Origin: Bradyrhizobium iriomotense
GTDB taxonomy: Bacteria; Pseudomonadota; Alphaproteobacteria; Rhizobiales; Xanthobacteraceae
Direction of reading: 5' to 3'
Assembly (NCBI RefSeq): GCF_018130765.1
Contig: NZ_JAFCJZ010000001.1
Span: 434,001-498,000, forward strand
Length of the DNA stretch: 64,000 nt
Shown here: positions 49,828 through 57,670 of the stretch, piece after piece
How the letters are laid out: each line of letters begins with the position of its first letter
Numbering within the stretch: the first letter of the stretch is position 1
The notes under the pieces: model-generated
The model's database searches: none
What the model saw: the letters and a program-made list of their open reading frames with translations, nothing else
What the model was told of the DNA's origin: nothing
Translations under genes and position numbers: made by a program

Positions 49828-50396
49828 TGCCGGGAAGCGCCTATACCCGCGCCAAGCAGCCCGAACAGGTGCGGCGCGCCCTGCTCGATCACGCCGCTTC
49901 CATTGCCATGGACCACGGCGTCGCCGGCGTCACCGTGCAGGCGGTGGCGGCGGCGGCCGGCGTCACCAAGGGCGGGCTGTTTCATCACTTCGGCAACAAG
50001 CAGGCATTGATCGAGGGCCTGTTCGCGGACCTGCTCGGCCGCGTCGATGCCGAGATCGACGCTGCCATCGAAGCTGATCCCAAGCCGCGCGGCAGTTTTA
50101 CGCGCGCCTATGTCAATGCCGTGTTCACCGGCAAGGCCTTCGGCTTTGCGACGCCATGGGCGGCGCTGAGCATGGTCGTCGTGACCGATCCTTCCCTGCG
50201 CCGCCTCTGGAACGACTGGATCAAGGCCCGGCTGAAGCGCCACCGCGCGACCGACGGCACGCCCGAGCTGCAGATCGTGCGCCTCGCCGCCGACGGGGCC
50301 TGGCTGACCTTTGTCACGACCGGGCAGACACGCATGAATGCCGACTTGCGCGCCGTGCACGACCGGCTGATCGCGCAGACCTATCGGCGCGGATAG
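49827..50396 (+). CDS. TetR/AcrR family regulator of the SMR operon
   Basis: The 189-residue protein has a TetR helix-turn-helix (HAASIAMDHGVAGVTVQAVAAAAGVTKGGLFHHFGNKQALI) and a C-terminal TetR_C-type helical domain. Translational coupling to the SMR gene (TGATG overlap) points to a local repressor whose ligand is probably an SMR substrate. Confidence 0.92.
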   Translation: MPGSAYTRAKQPEQVRRALLDHAASIAMDHGVAGVTVQAVAAAAGVTKGGLFHHFGNKQALIEGLFADLLGRVDAEIDAAIEADPKPRGSFTRAYVNAVFTGKAFGFATPWAALSMVVVTDPSLRRLWNDWIKARLKRHRATDGTPELQIVRLAADGAWLTFVTTGQTRMNADLRAVHDRLIAQTYRRG

Positions 50397-50415
50397 CCGC
50401 AGTCCTCACCGTTCC

Positions 50416-50497
50416 GTAGCCCGGATGAAGCGAAGCGCAATCCGGGGCAGTCTTTCCGTAAGCATTCCAGGATTTCGCTGCGCTCCATCCGGGCTAC
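50416..50497. repeat. Interspersed palindrome, GTAGCCCGGATGAAGCG type
   Basis: GTAGCCCGGATGAAGCGAAGC and GCGCTCCATCCGGGCTAC are inverted arms. It lies between the converging TetR and cytochrome genes and may help terminate both transcripts. Confidence 0.85.
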
Positions 50498-50505
50498 AGG
50501 TCACC

Positions 50506-52107
50506 TCACGGTGCCGTCTTGATCTTCGCGCGCAGCGATGCCGGCTCCACGATCCCCGGCAGGAAGCTGAGATTCGCCGAGGTCTTGCCATCGATCAGCG
50601 TCGCGAAGTTGTGACAGCTGACGCATGAGCCCGGACCTGCGGGACCATTGCTCAGATAATTCTGGATGTAGGTCTCGAGTGTCATGTTGGACAGCATGCC
50701 CGGCACGGCGTTGGACGGAATCGGATTTGGCGGGGTCGGCGGCTCGACATTGCCGCCCCATTGGGTGCCGACCAGCATGTAATTTCCGAATACGCTCTTG
50801 AGCGAGCCGAGCGCCATCCGCCACTGCTCGTTCAGGGTGGACGTCGTCGGATAGATCCGCCAGCAGCGCACCGCCTGCGGCTGCGCGGTTGCGCTGGTGG
50901 TGCCGCCTTGCGCATAAGGCTTGCGCGGATTCCAGGGGAATGCCGTCTTGCTGACGCCGGGCGATTGCGGCGAGATATTGGTGCCGATGCTCGACGGCGC
51001 GCCGGTGTTGAAGAACGAGAAATGCGCGCCCGACGGCGGACTCGCCGGTCCGCAGCTCGGCTGGTTGATCCAGTTCGTGGCCTTGTCGGTGCCGCAGCCA
51101 TCCGCGACGTTGCAGGGCGCGTTTGCGAGCGGCGCGTTGTCGACATGCTCGAAGGTCGCCCAGATCCATTGCGGCCGCAGCGCCGGATTGGTCTTGTCCA
51201 GCGGATTGCGCTGGAGGATGTGCATGCCGACGAGCCCCACGCGCTCGCTGCGGCAGAACGGACGGCCGTCGCGCACGAGATCGCCTGAGACCGCCAGCAG
51301 GATGTTCTGGGTGAAGAACTTTGACGGATCGTCCTTGGACGGATCGAGGATGCGCCAGGACGCCTTGATCTCGATCGAACCGTTGGTGCCATCAGGGACC
51401 GTCGCCGACGACGTAAAGTCGGCACCGCCAGGATTCTTCTTGATGAACTCTTGCTGGCCCGCCCTCGTCGTCAGCGTCTGCGACTTCTGGCCGCCGGGCG
51501 CGCGCAGATATTGCGCCTCGATCTCGTTGACGCGCCGCTCGAACAGCGTCCAGTTGCCGTTGACGTCGATCAGCGGCTTGTTGGTTGCGGCCTGCAGATA
51601 TTCTTCATTGTTCGGCATCGGCTGGCCCTTGCCGTTCGAGCCGATATGGAAGATCGGAAGCGCCAGCGCCTGCGGGCAACCGGCGATGACAGGCGCGTTG
51701 CCGAACAGCGACGAGACCGTCGGATAGGTCTGCCAGACCCGCCGGCCTGGCTGCGTCAGTCCCTGCGCCGGCGGCTCCTTGACGCCGCTTGCCACCCAGT
51801 TGAGCGCGACGAACATCTGCCATGCCATGTTGTCGAACGGCGACTGCACGTCCGCCTTCTCGCTCTGCGGCGGCTGGCCGTAAAGGCCGTTGTAGCCCTG
51901 CGTTTCCGCAAGGCCCGGATCGGGGCCGATATAGGCCGGTACGATGGCGCACAGCCGGTTGCTGCCATTGGCGCAGAACTTGGCCTTCGGAATATAGGGC
52001 GGCGCCGCTTGCGGCGATTGTGTCTGTGCGGCCGGCCGAAGGGGTGTCACCACCATGGCCGTGGCGAACGCCAGCGGCATCAGGGCCAAAGACTGCCAAT
52101 GCTTCAT
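50506..52107 (-). CDS. Large secreted protein with C-terminal c-type haem motif
   Basis: The 533-residue exported protein has a signal peptide (LALMPLAFATAMVVTPLRPAA) and a long periplasmic part rich in Gly/Pro/Asn. A single CVSCH haem motif lies near residue 495, within SCVSCHNFATLIDGKTSANLSFL. The N-terminal half has segments such as PFDNMAWQMFVALNWVASG that recur in related rhizobial proteins of unknown function. Up to nine cysteines could form disulfides. With one haem it may act as an electron carrier or receptor subunit. A second cytochrome gene lies just upstream on the same strand, so the two may work together. Confidence 0.75.
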   Translation of the reverse strand: MKHWQSLALMPLAFATAMVVTPLRPAAQTQSPQAAPPYIPKAKFCANGSNRLCAIVPAYIGPDPGLAETQGYNGLYGQPPQSEKADVQSPFDNMAWQMFVALNWVASGVKEPPAQGLTQPGRRVWQTYPTVSSLFGNAPVIAGCPQALALPIFHIGSNGKGQPMPNNEEYLQAATNKPLIDVNGNWTLFERRVNEIEAQYLRAPGGQKSQTLTTRAGQQEFIKKNPGGADFTSSATVPDGTNGSIEIKASWRILDPSKDDPSKFFTQNILLAVSGDLVRDGRPFCRSERVGLVGMHILQRNPLDKTNPALRPQWIWATFEHVDNAPLANAPCNVADGCGTDKATNWINQPSCGPASPPSGAHFSFFNTGAPSSIGTNISPQSPGVSKTAFPWNPRKPYAQGGTTSATAQPQAVRCWRIYPTTSTLNEQWRMALGSLKSVFGNYMLVGTQWGGNVEPPTPPNPIPSNAVPGMLSNMTLETYIQNYLSNGPAGPGSCVSCHNFATLIDGKTSANLSFLPGIVEPASLRAKIKTAP

Positions 52108-52198
52108 GGGAGGTCCTCACGGATACGAGCTCAACCGCCCCGCCCTCGCCCGAGCTCAAAATGTGATGTGCGACCAAATCCCGAGACAGGTCCGACGA

Positions 52199-52321
52199 GA
52201 CACCTCGGTTGCTTTATATACTTAAACTACTTCAGGTTTAATACCACCTCATGGCAGCTCGGACAATCTAATTCTATTTGTAATTGAGAGTGCGATCGCG
52301 CGGGACCGGCCCTGGCCGTGA
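52199..52321. other. AT-rich leader between two cytochrome genes
   Basis: The stretch around TTTATATACTTAAACTACTT is clearly AT-rich compared with the surroundings, probably holding the minus-strand promoter of the large cytochrome gene. I find no exact sigma-factor match. Confidence 0.4.
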
Positions 52322-52687
52322 TTAGTGGCTCTGCACCGATTTGGGCGGACGTGGCGCAGACTTCGACGGCTTTGCGCTAGGCTTGGCCGCGGCCCGCGGC
52401 GGAGGCGCATCGACCGACTCCAGATACGCGGCGAGCGCCTTGGCAGAGTCGGAACTGGTTGCGTAATGGTCCTTCAGGAACCAGGACAGCGTCAGACTGA
52501 AGCGCCCCTTGGCCAGGCCTCGCGGGCTGCGGTGGCAGGTCGCGCAACCGTCGGCAAACAGCTTTTCGGGCGACTTGCCGGCATCGAGATTTTGCGCGGA
52601 GGCAACCGTCGCCGTCAGCGCGGCGGCTGCGGCAAGAATCATCAGGGGCGCGATCAAACCGCGCCCCGGTTGGAATGGCGATGTCAA
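52322..52687 (-). CDS. Small c-type cytochrome
   Basis: The product of about 121 residues has a signal peptide (LIAPLMILAAAAALTATVASA) and one haem motif CATCH in FADGCATCHRSPRGLAKG. A basic Pro/Lys-rich tail ends the protein (AKPSAKPSKSAPRPPKSVQ). It is periplasmic and may donate electrons to, or associate with, the large cytochrome-like protein at 50506. The start is uncertain: TTG 52687 follows GGGGGACGAGA, with ATG 52642 and TTG 52738 as alternatives. Confidence 0.78.
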   Translation of the reverse strand: MTSPFQPGRGLIAPLMILAAAAALTATVASAQNLDAGKSPEKLFADGCATCHRSPRGLAKGRFSLTLSWFLKDHYATSSDSAKALAAYLESVDAPPPRAAAKPSAKPSKSAPRPPKSVQSH

Positions 52688-52775
52688 TCTCGTCCCCCAG
52701 AGCGTTTTCAAGCGAAGTGGATGACCGGTTCGCGTCAAGAAAACGCGTCAAAAATCTAGAGTTCCCGTCCTGCGG

Positions 52776-52955
52776 TCACGCCGCCAGCAACTGATCGAAT
52801 TCGGCCGGCGCGTAGGCCTTGCCGTCCTGGTCGGTGATGACGACCTGCCAGCCCTCGCTCGCCCACACTTTTGCCTTCGCCACGATGAGCAGCCGGCTCT
52901 CGCGGGCAAAACTGTACTTCGCATTGTCGCGTTCTGCGACCATTTTATAGGCCAA
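52776..52955 (-). CDS. Small conserved-type protein (59 aa)
   Basis: The 59-residue soluble product reads MAYKMVAERDNAKYSFARES and LLIVAKAKVWASEGWQVVIT, ending YAPAEFDQLLAA. It looks like a compact alpha/beta protein and is of a kind seen in rhizobia, but I know no function. TTG 52955 has AAGGGG 7 nt upstream; ATG 52943 is an alternative giving 55 residues. Confidence 0.65.
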   Translation of the reverse strand: MAYKMVAERDNAKYSFARESRLLIVAKAKVWASEGWQVVITDQDGKAYAPAEFDQLLAA

Positions 52956-53093
52956 TGCGCATCCCCTTGCGTTGCCTTGCACCCGCCCCCTCGTGGCAGC
53001 GGGCTTTGGCGGCAATTCGCCGGGAGCGTGGCAATTTGGTGCCATCCGCAGGCAGCATTGTGCTTGGCTCCGGCGGTCCGACGGAGGTTGATC

Positions 53094-53355
53094 GTGCGCC
53101 CGATCATGAATGCGATTCAGCTTGTCGCGGGCTTGCTCGGCATCGCCTCGACCGGCGCAGACCTACGATCCGCGCTATCCCGTCTGCATCGAGGTCTACA
53201 CCATCGACGGCAGCACGATCGATTGCAGTTTTACGACGATTGCGCAGTGCGCCGCGACGGCCTCCGGGCAGTCCGCGCAGTGCTACGCCAATCCCTATGC
53301 CACCCAGAGCGGGCAGCAAGGCCTGGCCTCGTCGCCGCCGCGACGAAACCGATAG
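53094..53355 (+). pseudogene. DUF3551 secreted protein gene split by a frameshift
   Basis: GTG 53094 with GGAGG 6 nt upstream starts MRPIMNAIQLVAGLLGIAST, a signal peptide. The mature DUF3551-type domain QTYDPRYPVCIEVYTIDG then STIDCSFTTIAQCAATASGQ is in another frame. The break lies near 53153-53160 in ACCGGCGCAGACC; two extra bases (GC) would give GAQAQTYDP-like continuity. The rest ends at 53355 with a cysteine pattern normal for the family (YPVC, IDCSF, AQC, AQC). DUF3551 proteins are small exported rhizobial proteins of unknown role. Confidence 0.78.
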
Positions 53356-53374
53356 CCTTAAGCCCGCGTCCCGA

Positions 53375-53653
53375 TCAGTGGACGCGGATGATGTGGGGAC
53401 GGCCGAGATCGATCAGCCCCTGCACCGCCGAGAGGCGGTCGTCGAGGGCTGCTATGGTGAGCAGCAAATTATTGCGGCGCTCGTCGAGCATACCCATCTC
53501 GGCACCGGTCAGCTTTGTGCTCATCCGCTCCTTGTGAATTCCATCGAGGGATTTGCGCAGTCCAGCGATCAGGCTGGCCAGCTGCTTGGCCTCTTTGGTC
53601 ATCGACCTCTTCGCGACATTTTGGCGGCGCGTTTCCGCCTGGCTCTGTCTCAT
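53375..53653 (-). CDS. Small coiled-coil protein (92 aa)
   Basis: The 92-residue soluble product starts MRQSQAETRRQNVAKRSMTK. It has two helices in a coiled-coil pattern (KEAKQLASLIAGLRKSLDGI and NNLLLTIAALDDRLSAVQGL). GGGAGG 6 nt before ATG 53653 supports the start. No family is recognised; the helical pattern suits a small dimer. Confidence 0.68.
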   Translation of the reverse strand: MRQSQAETRRQNVAKRSMTKEAKQLASLIAGLRKSLDGIHKERMSTKLTGAEMGMLDERRNNLLLTIAALDDRLSAVQGLIDLGRPHIIRVH

Positions 53654-53783
53654 CGTCATCCTCCCGTGCCCCGCTGCCCCGAGTGGATGATTGCATCTTT
53701 GGGTACACATCTTACGATCGATGAAATCTGCCCGCGAAGAACTTTCTTAAATTGTACGCGCAGGGAACTCGGATCAAATCAGC

Positions 53784-53813
53784 AGAAAGCCCGGCGCGAG
53801 GGCCGGGCTTTCG
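53784..53813. terminator. Strong hairpin between converging or tandem genes
   Basis: A perfect 11-bp stem (53785-53795 with 53802-53812) lies just after the stop codon of the minus-strand SH3 gene and most likely ends its transcript. Confidence 0.75.
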
Positions 53814-53823
53814 TTAGGCAATG

Positions 53824-54921
53824 CTAGTGCTTCTCGTGGCCGCCGCCGGGGCCGCCGGCCGGGCCACCGCCACCACGTGGCGCGGCGTTGATGTGCTGAG
53901 TGCCACCGCCGTGCGGCGCTGCGGGCGCAGCGGCACGCGGCGCCGGCATCTGCGCACGGGCATTCATCGGCGCACCGTGGCTCACATTCGGCTGCGCGAC
54001 ATGCGGCGTCGCCGGTCGCGCGGCAGGTGCAGCCGACACACGCGGTGCTTCATGCGCACGTGGCGTCGGCTGAGCACGCACCGCGGCGCGGCTCGCGGCC
54101 TGTTCGTGCATCATGCGGGCCTGAGCATCGCGCGTATTGCGAGTCTGCACATTGGTCCGCTCATGCGCGATGCGCTCGCTCCGTCCGGCACGCGTCCGGT
54201 CGGCGGCGATCGCAGCGTCGCGTTTCGAGATCGCTGCGTCACGCTTTGTCGTGATCGCCGCGTCGCGCTTGGCGATCGCAGCGTCGCGCTTCGTGATCGC
54301 CGCGTCACGCTTCGTGATCGCCGCGTCACGCCTCGTGATCGCGGTGTCGCGCTTGGCAATCGCAGCGTCGTGCCGTGAGGTCATGGCGTCACGTCCCGCG
54401 ATTGCGGCGGTACCCTTGCCACGCACGCCGTCACGCGCCAACGCAGCCGCCGCATCACGCGTCGCCGCACGACCGATACGGGCTGCGCCCGGGTCGATCG
54501 TCATCCGCGTCGCCAAGCTCTGATGCGAAGTCCAGTAATTATTCCAGTAGGCATGGCGGCGATACCAGGGCCGCCCCTCATAGTAGCTCGACCAGTACGA
54601 GGTCAGCACGAACGGGACGACAGGCACGTCGATCACGTCGACATAGTCGGGGAGATAGACGTAGTGATTGCGGTAGAGATATTCGAGATATTGCGACGAT
54701 ACCCAGCCGCGATCGTCGGAGAAGCTCACGTCGCACCAGGCATTGCCGCGCAGGCAGCCATGGATGTTGACGCGGGCGCCCCCGGGGATGCGATCGACCA
54801 GCGGAAAGCCGGAGCCTGGACCGGCGCGCATGCCGGTCGAGACGGTGACGATACCCGGTGCGGCCAGCGCGGCCGTCGGGGCAAGCAGCAATGCTGCAAC
54901 CAAAATGCTTCTGAGTCTCAT
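53824..54921 (-). CDS. Secreted SH3-domain protein with heptad repeats
   Basis: The 365-residue exported protein has a signal peptide (residues 1-20) and an SH3-type domain (about 25-95), VSTGMRAGPGSGFPLVDRIP and GNAWCDVSFSDDRGWVSSQYLEYL. A linker with WNNYWTSHQ follows, then a striking array of seven-residue repeats of the DAAITKR type (about nine copies, near residues 175-240) and a His/Ala/Pro/Gly-rich tail. The heptads predict a charged coiled coil. GAGGAG 9 nt before ATG 54921 fixes the start. A perfect EcfG-type promoter lies 26-50 bp upstream. The SH3 fold suggests cell-wall binding; the whole function is unknown. Confidence 0.85.
   Translation of the reverse strand: MRLRSILVAALLLAPTAALAAPGIVTVSTGMRAGPGSGFPLVDRIPGGARVNIHGCLRGNAWCDVSFSDDRGWVSSQYLEYLYRNHYVYLPDYVDVIDVPVVPFVLTSYWSSYYEGRPWYRRHAYWNNYWTSHQSLATRMTIDPGAARIGRAATRDAAAALARDGVRGKGTAAIAGRDAMTSRHDAAIAKRDTAITRRDAAITKRDAAITKRDAAIAKRDAAITTKRDAAISKRDAAIAADRTRAGRSERIAHERTNVQTRNTRDAQARMMHEQAASRAAVRAQPTPRAHEAPRVSAAPAARPATPHVAQPNVSHGAPMNARAQMPAPRAAAPAAPHGGGTQHINAAPRGGGGPAGGPGGGHEKH
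54205..54375. repeat. In-gene 21-bp tandem repeats (DAAITKR heptads)
   Basis: About eight 21-bp units such as GTCACGCTTCGTGATCGCC repeat with small changes, encoding DAAITKR, DAAIAKR, DTAITRR and DAAISKR. One unit has an extra codon (DAAITTKR). Confidence 0.85.
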
Positions 54922-54946
54922 GGCGTGTTCCTCCTCTGCGAGATGG

Positions 54947-54971
54947 AACGCGCAGGCGGAATGAGCGTTCC
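54947..54971 (-). promoter_or_regulatory. EcfG/RpoE2-type promoter, near-palindromic
   Basis: On the minus strand GGAAC (54971-54967) and CGTT (54950-54947) are 16 nt apart, an exact consensus match upstream of the SH3 gene. Because the site is palindromic, an exact GGAAC-N16-CGTT also reads on the plus strand at 54945-54969. Confidence 0.7.
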
Positions 54972-55073
54972 GCCTTTCATCGCCACATCCGGCGAAAGAT
55001 CGAGAGCGCGCCACGCGCGGAGTTCAATATTCATCCGCTGTTCATCGGCACGGCGGGCATAGCGATTGCGGCG

Positions 55074-56996
55074 TCAGTTCACCGGCAGCATGAAGGCATC
55101 GAAGAACGCCGCGAGTCCGGCAAAGTCGTCGAGCGGCAGCACGGTCGCGACATACTGGTCGGGACGCACCACGACCATGCACCCGGCTTTCCGGTCGATG
55201 CCGCGCATTGCAAAAACGTCGTGGCCGCTCTTGAGATCCGGACAGAACATCTTTTCGTAGTCGATCAGGCCGTAGCGCCCCTTGCGCGGGAGCAGCGTCG
55301 ACGGCATGGCCTCGACGGCGAGTTCGCGATGATCCTGTTGAAACACCGCGCGCAGATCGATCACGCTGTCGATGTCCGCGCCGACAGGCGTGTATCGCCG
55401 GACCGGCGACGGCCTCGCCTCGGCGAGAAAATTGCACAGCGCGCGAATGGCCGAGCCGGCAGCCGCCGGATCTTCCGCAGGCGAGAACGCGTAGATGCGG
55501 AAGCGGCCATCGGCCTGCGCGGCGTGGCCGAGGTGCACCGGCTTGGCATCCGCCAGGCGGATCACCGGCGCGGAATGGAAGCGCTTGCCGATCACGAGAC
55601 CTTCGGCGAGATGCTGATGCGACGCCCCGCCGGTGAGGACCGAGGGCTTGTAATGCGTCGCGGTACCGGCCGTGTAGCGGCCGTGCCGGACGAAATAGTC
55701 CTGCGTCTTGGCCGCATCCGCGCCGCCGGCCTTGGCGGCCGATGCCAGAATGCCCGCCCACTCCCGATCGAAATCGATCAGCTCCTTCGCAACCGCCTGG
55801 CGCTCGGCCGAATAGGAATGCAGCAGGCTCGGCGCACATTGCTTGCGCAGAACAGCGGCGAGCTTCCAGCCGAGATTGAAGGCGTCCTGCATCGAGACGT
55901 TCATGCCCTGCCCCGCCTTCGGACTGTGGGTATGGCAGGCATCGCCGGCGATGAAGATGCGCGGCAGGCGGCTGGCGATCTCTCCCTCCGGCACGTCGTC
56001 GAACTTGTCGGTCAGGCGCTGGCCGATCTCGTAGACCGACCACCAGGCGATCTCCTTCACCTCAAGCGTATGCGGCTTCAGGATCCGCTGCGCTTTCGCG
56101 ATCACGTCGTCGGCGGTGATGTTGCGATTGGCAACACGCTCGCCGACATCGAGCTTGGCGAGCTCGACATAGATGCGAACCATGTAGCCGCCTTCGCGCG
56201 GAATGATCAGCAGGCTACCGTCCTTGGCCGACTGGATCAGGGACTTGAAGCGGATGTCAGGGAAATCGGTCACCGCCAGCACGTCCATCACGCCCCAGGC
56301 ATGGTTGGCGGAATCGCCGTGCAGCTCGCGGCCGATCGATTTGCGCACCGTGCTGCGCGCACCGTCGCAGCCGACGACATAGCGCGCCCTGATCGTCTCG
56401 ACCTTGCCCTCGTTTCCGGCATCGACGCGCTCGAGCCGCACGGTCACGGCATGGTCGGCGGGACCTGCGGCCTGATCGACCGCGAGGTCGATCAGACGGC
56501 GGCTGTAATAGGGTTCGAGCTTACCCGGCGCTTTGCGCATAGTGTCGAGAAAGCCGTCATGGATGCGCGCCTGGTTGAGGATGACATGCGGAAACTCCGA
56601 CAGCCCGTCCTCGACGTCCTGCACACGCCCGCTCCGAACGATCTTCTCAGAGCTCCGCTCGTCCGGCTTCCAGAACGTCGTCTCGTTGACCCAATAGGCC
56701 TCCTTCAGCACGCGCTCGCTGAAGCCAAAGGCGTGGAACATCTCCATGGTGCGGCAGGCGATGCCGTCGGCCTGCCCGACCAGCAGCCGGCCCGGCTTCT
56801 GTTCGACGACGCAGGTCTTGATATCGGGAAATTGCGCAAGCTGCGCCGCGAGCGTGAGGCCGGCGGGCCCGCAGCCGACGATGAGGACATCGACCTCGTC
56901 GGGCACGGCGCCCCCTGCGCCGGGAGCCTGAACGCGCTCGGCGGGGTCGGCGATCTCGGGGTCTCCAGGCTGAAATCCATTCAGATGGAATTGCAT
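55074..56996 (-). CDS. FAD-dependent phenol 2-monooxygenase-type hydroxylase
   Basis: The 640-residue flavoprotein belongs to the phenol hydroxylase group of class A aromatic hydroxylases. The dinucleotide fold VLIVGCGPAGLTLAAQLA is at about 38-55, with VVGCDGARSTVRKSIG and the FAD-binding IFIAGDACHTHSPKAGQGMN block in the middle. A C-terminal thioredoxin-like dimerisation domain (about 450-640) contains YTPVGADIDSVIDLRAVFQQD and GCMVVVRPDQYVATVLPLDD. It probably adds oxygen to an aromatic compound ortho to a hydroxyl, using NADPH. ATG 56996 has GGGAGAGG 5 nt upstream. It diverges from a MarR regulator across a clear palindrome, so it is likely induced by its aromatic substrate. Confidence 0.93.
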   Translation of the reverse strand: MQFHLNGFQPGDPEIADPAERVQAPGAGGAVPDEVDVLIVGCGPAGLTLAAQLAQFPDIKTCVVEQKPGRLLVGQADGIACRTMEMFHAFGFSERVLKEAYWVNETTFWKPDERSSEKIVRSGRVQDVEDGLSEFPHVILNQARIHDGFLDTMRKAPGKLEPYYSRRLIDLAVDQAAGPADHAVTVRLERVDAGNEGKVETIRARYVVGCDGARSTVRKSIGRELHGDSANHAWGVMDVLAVTDFPDIRFKSLIQSAKDGSLLIIPREGGYMVRIYVELAKLDVGERVANRNITADDVIAKAQRILKPHTLEVKEIAWWSVYEIGQRLTDKFDDVPEGEIASRLPRIFIAGDACHTHSPKAGQGMNVSMQDAFNLGWKLAAVLRKQCAPSLLHSYSAERQAVAKELIDFDREWAGILASAAKAGGADAAKTQDYFVRHGRYTAGTATHYKPSVLTGGASHQHLAEGLVIGKRFHSAPVIRLADAKPVHLGHAAQADGRFRIYAFSPAEDPAAAGSAIRALCNFLAEARPSPVRRYTPVGADIDSVIDLRAVFQQDHRELAVEAMPSTLLPRKGRYGLIDYEKMFCPDLKSGHDVFAMRGIDRKAGCMVVVRPDQYVATVLPLDDFAGLAAFFDAFMLPVN

Positions 56997-57034
56997 GAGC
57001 ACCTCTCCCGTCAACGTCTTCTTCGATATTGCTC

Positions 57035-57057
57035 AGTATGCTGACTATCAGTATACT
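57035..57057. promoter_or_regulatory. MarR operator candidate between monooxygenase and regulator
   Basis: AGTATGCTGA (57035-57044) and TCAGTATACT (57048-57057) form 10-bp inverted arms with one mismatch around a 3-bp centre, located between the divergent starts at 56996 and 57098. Confidence 0.75.
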
Positions 57058-57097
57058 TGTCAATGATCCGCACCGTCCTGCGCTCAAGGAGAATTCG

Positions 57098-57553
57098 GTG
57101 AAAGACAACAACGACATGCCCGGGCATCTGGCGCGCCGGTTCCAGCAGATCGCGGTGGCGGTGTTCCTGGCCGAGGTCGGAGAAGCCGGCTTCGATCTTA
57201 CCCCGGTGCAATACGCCGCGCTCGCGACCATCAAGGCCAATCCGGGGCTCGACCAGGTGACGCTCGCAGGCCTAATCGCCTATGACCGCACCACCATCAC
57301 GGGCGTGATCGATCGCCTGGTGCAGAAGGGTCTTATCGAGCGCCGTGCCAGTCCCCGCGACCGCCGCGCCCGCGAGCTCGAGATCACCGACGAGGGCCGG
57401 CGCGCGCTGCGCAAGATCACGCCGGCGGTGGAGTCCGCACAGCGCATCATGCTGCGCGGCCTCAGCGCGAAGGAAGGCGAGGAGCTGATGCGGCTCTTGC
57501 GCAAGGCGATCGCCGCCGGCAACGAGCTCAGCCGCGCCCCGCTGCGCGAATGA
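57098..57553 (+). CDS. MarR family regulator
   Basis: The 151-residue protein has a winged helix-turn-helix typical of MarR: FDLTPVQYAALATIKANPGLDQVTLAGLIAYDRTTITGVIDRLVQKGLI and the wing RRASPRDRRARELEITDEG, plus dimer helices at both ends. GTG 57098 with AAGGAG 7 nt upstream is the best start; an ATG at 57029 would overlap the operator. It probably represses the divergent monooxygenase and itself. Confidence 0.93.
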   Translation: MKDNNDMPGHLARRFQQIAVAVFLAEVGEAGFDLTPVQYAALATIKANPGLDQVTLAGLIAYDRTTITGVIDRLVQKGLIERRASPRDRRARELEITDEGRRALRKITPAVESAQRIMLRGLSAKEGEELMRLLRKAIAAGNELSRAPLRE

Positions 57554-57592
57554 GCATATTTTGTGCGTAATCGTCGCAGTGCGGCGAAACCT

Positions 57593-57617
57593 GGAACTAA
57601 CCTTCGGCTGTTACGGT
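57593..57617 (+). promoter_or_regulatory. EcfG-like promoter variant
   Basis: GGAAC at 57593-57597 and CGGT at 57614-57617, 16 nt apart, differ from the general stress consensus at one -10 base. It lies 54 nt before the COG4315 gene, just upstream of a CtrA-type box. Confidence 0.3.
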
Positions 57618-57633
57618 CGGCACCAATCGGCGC

Positions 57634-57649
57634 TTAACGCGCGATTAAC
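57634..57649 (+). promoter_or_regulatory. CtrA-type box TTAA-N7-TTAAC
   Basis: TTAA at 57634-57637 and TTAAC at 57645-57649, 7 nt apart, match the CtrA cell-cycle regulator consensus exactly. It lies 22 nt before the COG4315 gene. Confidence 0.55.
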
Positions 57650-57670
57650 TTTGCCGTTCCGGAGATCAGG

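Noticed and set aside
54205-54375. CRISPR-like array suggested by regular 21-bp repeats
   Set aside because: Repeats have no spacers, are in frame with the SH3 gene and encode heptads.
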